Positions 56,400-64,000 of a stretch of DNA of 64,000 nucleotides are shown here, piece by piece. The notes under the pieces are model-generated. The model did not search any database and had not been told where the DNA came from. It saw nothing but the letters and a program-made list of their open reading frames with translations. Position numbers and translations under genes: made by a program. Origin of the DNA: Solanum dulcamara (taxonomy: Eukaryota; Streptophyta; Magnoliopsida; Solanales; Solanaceae). Numbering within the stretch: position 1 is the stretch's first letter; each line of letters begins with the position of its first letter. The stretch lies in NCBI RefSeq assembly GCF_947179165.1, contig NC_077239.1:30642134-30706133 (forward strand), read 5' to 3'.

Positions 56400-57030
56400 G
56401 TCGTCTCTGTATTATAAGAGTTGGGTTTTGATCCAATTAATCTTTAGCGAGGCCCATGATTCTAGATATTCTATCCATTTGGGCACTGTTAAGATATATC
56501 ATGACTTGAGGTAGCATTACTGGTGGAGTGGCATAAGGAGAGATATTACAAACTATGTGTTGCATTGTTTAAGTTCTAAATAGGTGAAGGCTGAGCATTT
56601 GTGACCCTGTGGCGAACTTCAAAGATTACCCATGCTTGAGTAGAAGTGGGAGCATATCACCATGGACTTCATTGTTGGGTTGCCTCACACTTCTAGAGGT
56701 ATCGATAGTATTTGGGTCATTATTGATTGATTGACCAAGTTAGCACACTTTTTTCTTGTTTATAATTTTTATAGTACTAAGAGGTTGGCTCGTATCTATA
56801 TTCGGAAGGTGGTTTATCTTCATAGTGTGCCTATTACCATCATTTCAGACCGAAACTCATAGTTCACATCCTGCTTTTGGAGGAATTTTAAGAAGGTATT
56901 ACATACCCATGTCGACCTTAGCACCACTTTTCACCTACAGACCTTAGATCATGTGAGGGTAATTCTGGATAGGCTCAGAACAGCTCAAACTAGACACCAA
57001 AGTTGTGCAGATCGTAGGTGTTGGCCATTA
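56400..57030 (+). pseudogene. Element D pol: integrase, broken and internally deleted
   Basis: The core reads KWEHITMDFIVGLPHTSRGI (56647-56706, first catalytic Asp kept), WVIID, TKLAHFFLVYNFYSTKRLA and HSVPITIISDRN (second Asp). After STTFHLQT the sequence jumps to LDHVRVILDRLRTAQTRHQS and CADRR, which in relatives lies about 150 residues downstream; the glutamate region and much of the C-terminal domain are therefore missing. No chromodomain remains. Confidence 0.82.
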
Positions 57031-57033
57031 TAA

Positions 57034-58348
57034 TTCTATATTGATATAAATTGATGGTTATTGCATTAAATTGAAGAGTTTTTCTATGAAGTCTCCTATA
57101 TTGATCTCTAGGGGTTCATAATATGAATTATTGTTATTTTCAATTATTCTTCCAAATGATATTACCTTTATGAATTATGTATGGGCTGATTGAAAGTATA
57201 TGATCATGCATGTTTTCAAGTCAATTTCATAATTTCTAAGCCAATTGATCATGCATTCATGTTTTACCCTAAATTTCCAAGTATGAACTATGATTTGTAA
57301 TGTGGAAGGACAATACCCGCATTGAACTTATGTTGTGAAACTAAGCTACTCTATGAGTTCAAACCTATGATCTTGACTATAATATTTGTCCATTATGATT
57401 CTCATTCTATGAATGTATTCCATGGGATTTGACTTAGCACTGAATGTGGACTTGAGGTGGGGGCTCGAAATATGGGGTCCTTATATAAAGTCTCTTGTCC
57501 CATAACTACTTGCCTTTGTACGATTCCCTATTTTGGCCTAGCTAGTGGATCTACATATAGCGAATGTTATGACTGGCCTAGCAGGGTAGAGTCTACCTTG
57601 GCAAGCAGATTCCCCTTTTTTTGGTGTAGGAGAGACATCGGGATTCCATGTTATAGCTCGCATGGTCTTATTGTCGGTTATGATTTCTATCCCACATATG
57701 TATGGTCCTTGTTATATTTTAAATTGCTAATCCTATCCTTTAGTTTATATGATACTCTTATGGTTTATTATGAATTGATCCTTCTTGTGACTATTTATAA
57801 TTTTTACTACTTCTCCTATCATGCTATTAAAAATGGTCATTTGCATTAAAATAGTTTTATATGCATTGCATTGCCTACATACTTAGTACATTCAAACATA
57901 CTAATGCATACTTTTTACCTACATTATATCATAATGTAGAGTTGAACACTTTATCCTCTTCCTGTGGCTTGTTGGTGTTCCATTGAAGATTAGTATGGTG
58001 AGTCCTTGTGCTTCGAGGGCAACCCAAGTCATTCTTTCCTTTATTGTTGTACTTAGACTATGATGATGTTTAGAGACTATTCTATGTTGTGTTATTACTT
58101 TCTTTGAGGGTGAGCTAGGAACATGTCCTAGTCCCCGCCTATGTAGTGATGTAGAGCATGTTATGCATATGTATAAGGTGTCTATGTTGTCATGATTCCC
58201 TTTAGATGTACTGTATTCTTGGACTTTTACGAGTTTCCAATTATCGTTCACCGTATGTATGCTTATAATATGCTAAGAGACTTGGTTGGGGTTTCTTTAG
58301 AAATCCTAATCGCCGTGTCACGGCTAGTCTCTAGTTTGGGTTGTGACA
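57034..58348 (+). mobile_element. Element G 5' LTR, 3' two-thirds
   Basis: It matches H LTR positions 59691-61013 with similar length (1315 versus 1323 bases), beginning TCTATATTGATATAAATTG and ending GGTTGTGACA. The first 650 bases are missing at the junction with element D. The ORF at 57457-57849 is not kept in the H copy and is not considered a gene. Confidence 0.85.
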
Positions 58349-58528
58349 GTTCAAGTGTCCTAGGGTGTCGAACAAGCCACAGCATGTAGAATCTTATTCA
58401 TGTTTGTGAAGCACGCCACATCTATGAATAGGATTCTATGAGAGGTTTTAGGAATTCTTATTTCTTTCATGATCCATGTCGTGTGATAGAGCGTACTCTA
58501 GGTATTTCCCCCCTAAGGTTTCATCTAA
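58349..58528 (+). other. Element G leader with primer site deleted
   Basis: Directly after GTGACA the sequence continues GTTCAAGTGTCCTAGGGTGT, which in H lies about 30 bases downstream of the LTR end, after the primer site. The primer site is therefore missing. The leader continues as in H (TTTCTTTCATGATCCATGTC) until near 58528, where RT sequence begins; gag and protease are absent. Confidence 0.8.
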
Positions 58529-58890
58529 TAAGGGTTTCATAAGTCAAAGTATTTCGCCATGGGGTTCTCCCATGTTGGTTGTTAGAAAGAAGGATGAGTC
58601 ACTTTGCATGTGTATAGATTATCGATAATTGAATAAGGTCACAATAAACAATAAGTATCCCATTCCAAGAGTAGATGATTTATTTGAGTAACTCCAAGGT
58701 GCAAGTCACCTCTCCAAGATTGACCTCTAGTCCGGTTATCACCAATTGAGGGTTAGGGAGTGTGACATTTCTAAAATGGTTTTTCGAATAAGGAATGGAC
58801 ATTTAGAGTTTTTGGTTATGTCATTTGCGTTGACTAATGCTCCCGCTATTTTTATGGTCTTTATAAATTGAATTTTCAAACCGTACCTAG
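58529..58890 (+). pseudogene. Element G pol: RT N-terminal half, broken
   Basis: Plus-strand reading gives [80 protein letters not shown] and [16 protein letters not shown], then IFKPYL. The frame is almost continuous with four in-frame stops. The catalytic FIDD box, which should follow FKPYL, is absent. Confidence 0.87.
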
Positions 58891-58921
58891 TTATTTTATG
58901 GTCGTATTTGCTTTGAAATTT

Positions 58922-59040
58922 AGGACACACTATTTCTATGGTGTCCATGTGGATATTTTTGCCGATTACAAGAGTTTGAAATATGTGTTTAGCCAAAATG
59001 ATTTGAATCTTAGGCAAAGAAGGTGGCTTGAACCCTTAAA
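58922..59040 (+). pseudogene. Element G pol: RNase H fragment
   Basis: HYFYGVHVDIFADYKSLKYV then FSQNDLNLRQRRWLEPL is the C-terminal RNase H segment of chromoviruses. It follows the truncated RT after a deletion of roughly 700 bases as judged from H and related elements. It ends at 59040, where the H LTR starts. Confidence 0.85.
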
Positions 59041-61013
59041 TGTAACATCCCTCAAAAATGCCCACAAAATACCTTAAGAATGCCTTGGAAATAGGCTGCT
59101 CATGTAACACATTATCCTTAATCTTTTTAGAAAATCCAAGTTTGAAATATCGATCAGGGGGTCAAAACCTGCGAGAAAATGGTCTCGATAGATTTTTAGG
59201 ACCCGCAGATCGGAAGAAAGATTTTCGAAGAATTCACAAAATAGTGTGGTCTGCATCGCGGACCTAGGAAGGTCTTCTGGCTGAATTAAGTCTTTTTAAG
59301 GACATTTTAGACTTTTCCCAAATTGTTAATTAATGAACCTAGACGTTTTTAGGACCTAATTCAACTCTATAAATTAATCTAAATCTATAATTCTATTTAT
59401 TCTTTTACAATTCATCTATCAAATATTTCACTTTCTACAAAAAGGCTCTCAAGGGTTTCCATTGAAGACTTCAAGCAAATTCACTCAATTTCAACATCAA
59501 AAATCTCAAGTTCTTCTAAATTAATTGGCGTTCTCACTCAAGGTATGTGGTATTGATTCATGGATCCTTTCATCCATAAAGCCCAATCAATTTCTCAAGG
59601 GTTTCTATCAAATTAAAGTATGGTATGTTATGGGTTTTATGATCTCTATTCCAATTGCATGAATTTTGATTTAAAGTATGATCATTAGTCTATTTTGATA
59701 TAAATTAATGGTTATTGAATTAAATTGAAGAATTTTTCCATGAATTCTCCTATTTTGATTTCTAGGGTTTATGATGCAAATTATGAGTATTTTCAATTAT
59801 ACTTCTTAAGAATATTATCTATATGAATTATGCATGCGCTGATATAAAGTTTATGATCATGCATATTTTTAAGTGAATTACATGATTTTCAAAGTCAATT
59901 GATTATGCAATTGAGTTTTATTCTAAGTTCAAGGTATGAATTTATGCAAGTTATGACGTAAGGTGAGTTAGGGCCCTACGTGGTGACCTAAGGCCTAACG
60001 ATATGACTTATGCAAATATGATTGTAATGATGAAAGGACAATTCTCATATTACAAGTATGTTATGAAAATGAGCTACTCTATGATTTCAACTCTATGATC
60101 ATAACTATGATATATGATATTACGATCTTATGTTATGTATGTATTTCGTGGGATTTTGACTTAGCATCGAGTGAACTTGAGGTGGGGGCCCTACCAAAAG
60201 ACTTAGTAGCAGCCTCATGTCCCATAAACTACATGCCATCATAGGTTGCCTTTATGGCCTAGCTAGTGAATCCACAAATAGGACATGTTCATGATTAGGA
60301 GTCTACCTTGGCAAAGTAGCCTCCTCCTTCTCGATGTGGGTATCATCAAATTCCATGTTATAGCTTGCATGGTCTTATTGTCGGTTATGGATCCTATCCC
60401 ATATATTTATGATTTCTTAAGTATGTTATGATTTTGAATTGATGTTTTTAAATGCTTTGGTCAATATGATTTTCTCATGACTTTACGTATTCTAACTTAT
60501 CATGTGATTTACTTGACCTTTCCATTCCATGATTTATGTTGTATGTCGCTCCCTCATACTTAGTACATTCCAATGTACTAATGTATACTTTGTGCCTACA
60601 TTGTATCATAATGTAGGAGTTGAGGTTGAAGATCCTAATCATCCACGTAACTAGTAGGCATTCCCTATCCGAAGGTCTTGTGGTGAGCCCTCATTAATCG
60701 GGGACTAGTTTCAAGATGGTTACTATTTTCTTTTCAAAAGACTTTGTTTAAGTTGTATATTGAGGGTGAGCTATGGACATGTCTTTGCCCCCGTGCATAC
60801 TCATGTTTAGAGGCATCTAGTTGGACATATATTTGAGTCTAGGTTTTCATAAGACATTTTCATATTTCTATTTATGGTTTTGGACTCTCTTATGATGTTT
60901 CCACTTTTATATTTTACCTTATGTATTATTATGATATGTATAAGAGGCTTGGTTGGAGCCCTTCGGGGTTTTGATTGTTGTGTTATGACTAGGCTCTAGG
61001 TTGGGTCGTGACA
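59041..61013 (+). mobile_element. H 5' LTR, 1973 bp
   Basis: It starts TGTAACATCCCTCAAAAATG and ends GGTTGGGTCGTGACA, both standard for plant chromovirus LTRs. U5 and leader match element G. No TATA box stands out, though 59345-59410 is AT-rich with TATAAATTAATC. The ORF at 59058-59267 and its antisense at 59074-59256 are chance. Confidence 0.9.
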
Positions 61014-61017
61014 AACT

Positions 61018-61029
61018 AGGTATCAGAGC
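61018..61029 (+). other. H primer binding site (tRNA-iMet type)
   Basis: AGGTATCAGAGC, one base from TGGTATCAGAGC, begins four bases after the LTR end. It would bind initiator tRNA-Met. Confidence 0.9.
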
Positions 61030-61235
61030 ATAATGTTTTTTTTCAAGTATCCTAAGGTGTCCAACATGCCGCATCAAGTAGAATCTTATTCATGGATGTG
61101 AAGTGTGCCACACTTATGAGTAGGAGGCTATGAGACATTTAGGAATTCTCACTTCTTTCATGATCCATGTCGTGCTATATAATTTACGTTAAGACTTCTT
61201 TTCCCTAATAGTCTTTCTTTGTGATTTTCAGAAAA

Positions 61236-62380
61236 ATGGCTCCAAGAAGACCACCATTTCCAAGGGGAGATAATGTTAATGAAGCCCAAGCTCCCCCAGC
61301 TTCTCAAGTTAATGGTCCTCTACCGGACCAAGTCACTAATGCAGAGTTCCGAACCGCTATCACTATGCTAGCCAGAGTAGTGACCATCCAAGGTGTCGTG
61401 GCTCCTTCTAATGTTCCTACTCAGGCCTCAAGAGTAAGGGACTTTGCACGAATGAATCCTCCAGAATTTCATGGCTCAAAGGTTGATAATGATCCTCAAG
61501 AGTTCATTGATGAGGTCTATAAGATAGTGAGTATTATGGGGGTGACTTCGAAAGAAAAATCGGAGTTGGCAGCTTACCAACTCAAAGGTGTTGCTCAACT
61601 ATGGTACACTCAATAGAAGTTGGAGAGGGTGGATGAAGGTCGTGTCGAATGGGAAGCTTTCAAACTTGCTTTCCTTGATCATTTTTGCCCTTTTGAGTTA
61701 AGGGAGGCTAAAATGTTGGAGTTTATAAATCCTCGACAAGGCAACATGGGGATAGGGACTATGCCCCCAAGTTTACTAAGCTATCCAAGTATGCTTCTTT
61801 AATAGTTGTCGATCCACGTGCCTGAATGAGTAAATTCATATCAGAGGTGTCCGACTTGGTTGCTAAGTAATGTTGCACCACCATTCTTTTTAAGAAGATG
61901 GACATATCTTGGCTCATGACTTTTGCCGAACAAATTGAAGGAGAAAAGCTCAAGGAAATGAGGATGAGGGATTCTTAGAGGGCCTGATATGGAAGTGGAT
62001 TCTCCAATGCTAGGACCGTTGGTAGCAATGGATACTCTCATCAAGGCCAAAGCTCGAGAAAGAAGTTTTCTAAGGATAGGGTGCCATACCCTAAAGCTCA
62101 AGATGAAGAAGGTGCAAATTCTAGTAACCCTTCTTTTCCAAAATATGCAAAGTGTGGAAGGAATCATGGAGGAAAGTGCTTGATTGGAATGGATGCTTGC
62201 TATGGATGTGGCAAGATTGGCCATAAGCGATCTGAGTTCCCTCTTGCAGCCAACAAGGGTGAAGATGGCCGTCCTATAGGAGGCCAAGTGCAATAAGGCT
62301 CCCAAGAACAACCTAAGGGTGGCCAATGCAAAAATCGATTTTATGCTCTTCATGCTAGGCAAGAGGTTGATGAGTCTCCC
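61236..62380 (+). pseudogene. H gag, broken
   Basis: The start is the ATG at 61236 ([13 protein letters not shown]); the upstream in-frame ATG at 61221 lies in the leader and is less likely. Capsid motifs follow: [57 protein letters not shown], stop at 61614, then WEAFKLAFLDHFCPFELRE and FINPRQGNM. A frameshift near 61755 follows. The nucleocapsid part at 62081-62296 has [14 protein letters not shown], a CCHC knuckle whose last Cys is Phe. Gag would build the particle. Confidence 0.88.
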
Positions 62381-62383
62381 GAT

Positions 62384-62746
62384 GTGGTCACGGGTATGTT
62401 ACAAGTCTTTAGCTTTGAATTTTATGCATTGCTTGATCCGGATGCCAACTTGTCTTTTGTTATTCTTTACATTGCTATGAGATTTAATGTGTGCCCCGAA
62501 GTATTAGTAGAACCTTTCTCAATTTATACTCCAGTTGGTGGCTCGGTATTAGCCAAAAGAGCTTATAGAAATTGTCCCATATGGGTCTTGCATAAAGTTA
62601 TTCCATGTGACCTTGTTGAAATTTATATGAATTACTTTGACATCATTCTTGGTATGGATTGGTTACATGCCGCTTACGCATCTATATTTTGTAGAACTTG
62701 TGTGGTTAAGTTTTACTTTCCTAATGAGCCTATTCTTGAATGGTAG
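62384..62746 (+). pseudogene. H pol: protease region
   Basis: A 120-codon open stretch reads FYALLDPDANLSFVILYIA, then VEPFSIYTPVGGSVLAKRAY and NYFDIILGMDWLHAAYAS, the standard chromovirus protease. The catalytic loop normally reads LLDPGATLSFV; the Gly is Asp and Thr is Asn here. Catalysis is therefore doubtful although the frame is open. It ends at a stop near 62744 before the RT linker. Confidence 0.85.
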
Positions 62747-63635
62747 GGTAATGATTCAGTAGTTAAGGGTCAATTCATCTCATGTATTAAGGCTCGAAGA
62801 ATGATTTCCAAAGGGTGCATTTATCATATTGTGAGAGTTAGGGCTATTGATTCCAAAACTCATACTCTTGAGTTGGTCCCTATAGTTAATGAGTTCTTTG
62901 ACGTGTTTCCCGATGATTTGCCTGGTATTCCTCCCGAAAGGGAGATTGACTTTGGTATAGATCTCCTTCCCGATACCCAACCTATCTCTATTCCTCCTTA
63001 CCATATGGCTTTGGCGGAACTTAAGGAGTTGAAAGAACAATTGAAGGATTTATTGGATAAGGGTTTTATAAGACCAATTATTTCACCTTGGGGTGCTCCT
63101 GTGTTATTTGTTAGGAAGAAATATGGGTCACTCCGAATGATTATAGACTACCGGCAATTGAATAAGGTCACCATAAAGAACAAATATCCAATCACAAGGA
63201 TAGATGACTTGTTTGATCAATTACAAGGAGCAAGCTATTTTTTCTAAGATTGACCTCCATTTCGGTTATCATCAATTGAGGGTAAGGGAGTGTGATATTT
63301 CCAAGACGGCTTTTCGGACAATGTATGGTCATTTTGAATTTGTAGTAATGTTGTTTGGGTTGACAAATGCTCCATCTATATTCATGGATTTGATGAATCA
63401 CATTTTCAAGCCATATTTGGATATATTTGTAGTGGTGTTTATTGATGATATCTTGATTTACTCTTGGAATAAGGAAGATCATATGGGTCACTTGAGGATT
63501 ATGTTTCAAACATTGAGGGAAAAGAGACTATTTTGTAAATTAAGGGTTGCATTTCTTGGCCATGTGGTGTCAGGTGATGGGATTAAAGTATATACAAAGA
63601 AAATGGAGGTAGCTAAAAATTGGCCTAGACCATAA
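62747..63635 (+). pseudogene. H pol: reverse transcriptase, one frameshift
   Basis: The frame at 62801-63247 carries [59 protein letters not shown] and [20 protein letters not shown] frameshift near 63240 moves the rest to 63204-63635: [39 protein letters not shown], the intact catalytic box [12 protein letters not shown] (about 63437-63472) and [22 protein letters not shown] at 63633 closes it. All RT motifs are present, so the copy is relatively young. Confidence 0.92.
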
Positions 63636-64000
63636 TCTCCTTCGGACATTAAAAGCTTTTTGGACTTAGTTGAATACTATAGAAGGTTTGTTGAAGGGTT
63701 CTCATCTATTGCTTCGCCTTTAACTAAGTTGACACAAAAGAAGGCAAAATTTTAATGGTCGGAAGAATGTGAGAAAAGTTTCCAAATATTAAAAGATCGT
63801 CTTACGTCAACTCCTATTATAACATTGCCCGAAGGTTCAGATGGGTTTGTTGTTTATTGTAATGCTTCACGTGTTGGTTTGGGTTGTGTCTTGATGCAAT
63901 ATGGTAAGGTTATAGTGTATGCCTCTAGTCAAATTAAAGTACATGAAAGAAACTACCCAACCCATAATCTTGAACTTGCGACAGTTGTGTTTGCATTGAA
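63636..64000 (+). pseudogene. H pol: RT thumb end and RNase H start, cut by window
   Basis: After the stop the same frame continues SPSDIKSFLDLVEYYRRFVE, SSIASPLTKLTQKKAKF, stop, [58 protein letters not shown] and [15 protein letters not shown]. RNase H should start with CDAS; here CNAS, so the first catalytic Asp is Asn, while the Glu in HNLELA is kept. The rest lies outside the window. Confidence 0.9.

Larger units (their letters stand above)
53401..57030 (+). mobile_element. Element D internal region: Tekay/Del-like chromovirus relic with deletions
   Basis: Gag, protease, RT N-terminus, RNase H and integrase pieces occur in order on the plus strand, but RT and part of integrase are missing and the frame is stopped throughout. 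Identification rests on wording typical of the plant Tekay/Del chromoviruses. The copy ends near 57030, where LTR sequence of element G begins in mid-LTR. Confidence 0.82.
57034..59040 (+). mobile_element. Element G: deletion relic of an H-type chromovirus
   Basis: It contains 1.3 kb of LTR, a leader lacking its primer site, an RT piece and an RNase H piece, then stops where the H LTR begins. LTR and leader match H over 59691-61200. The order is right but the gag, protease and half of RT are gone. It was the landing site for H. Confidence 0.82.
59041..64000 (+). mobile_element. H: chromovirus, 5' half, running off the right edge
   Basis: 5' LTR, primer site, gag, protease, RT and the start of RNase H in order on the plus strand. 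It is the best preserved chromovirus here, yet each coding block has stops or frameshifts. It is inserted into the RNase H sequence of G; the five bases before it are TTAAA. The matching copy would lie beyond the window. Lineage is probably Tekay/Del-like; this is by resemblance. Confidence 0.9.

Noticed and set aside
57457..57849. 130-codon plus-strand ORF
   Set aside because: It lies in the LTR of element G and is not kept open in the homologous part of the H LTR.
61841..62362. 173-codon minus-strand ORF
   Set aside because: It lies antisense to the gag nucleocapsid region of element H, which is clearly recognised on the plus strand.

Overview
This window looks like nuclear repeat DNA from a flowering plant, built almost entirely of nested and decayed Ty3/gypsy LTR retrotransposons. 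The evidence is LTRs of 1.6 to 3.7 kb, initiator-tRNA-Met primer sites (degenerate TGGTATCAGAGC) on chromovirus-like elements, an Asp-tRNA type primer site (GCCGTTGCCGGGGA) on an Athila element, and polyproteins full of in-frame stops. The LTR and leader sequences resemble those I know from Solanaceae (tomato, potato, pepper, tobacco), but genus cannot be fixed by eye. I found no host gene, rRNA, tRNA or organellar insert, and no element with an intact coding region.

Layout. 1-6023: minus-strand chromovirus E1 cut by the left window edge (RT, protease, gag, primer site, LTR with a microsatellite). 6024-19255: plus-strand Athila-lineage element E2 with 5' LTR, gag, protease, RT, RNase H, integrase, a long spacer, the extra 3' ORF (ORF3) and a truncated 3' LTR. 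19256-21689: partial LTR of family B. 21690-22097: short unassigned stretch. 22098-27240: second Athila element E3, whose LTR carries a hAT-type MITE with a perfect 8-bp target duplication plus a later tandem duplication around a compound microsatellite; its pol is cut off at 27240. 27241-40002: minus-strand chromovirus-like family A element with most of pol missing; its 5' LTR is interrupted by a complete 3.56-kb family B solo LTR flanked by GGAAA. 40003-42805: 3' LTR, polypurine tract and a bit of internal DNA of minus-strand element C. 42806-48104: plus-strand family A relic with a large internal deletion (A2). 48105-51400: a minisatellite, then the LTR, primer site and gag start of element F. 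51400-57030: plus-strand Tekay/Del-like relic D with internal deletions. 57034-59040: deletion relic G. 59041-64000: chromovirus H, inserted into G and running off the right edge (LTR, primer site, gag, protease, RT, RNase H start).

How the parts relate. The genes are parts of retrotransposon life cycles: gag for particles, protease, RT/RNase H and integrase for replication and insertion, LTRs for transcription. All copies look dead. Most of the information is in insertion order and decay: B inside A, A inside Athila E3, MITE inside the E3 LTR, H inside G. The most notable regulatory signal is a cluster of five CACGTG boxes just upstream of a TATA run in the solo LTR; four of the five have decayed in the older copy. 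I see no convincing new coding system.
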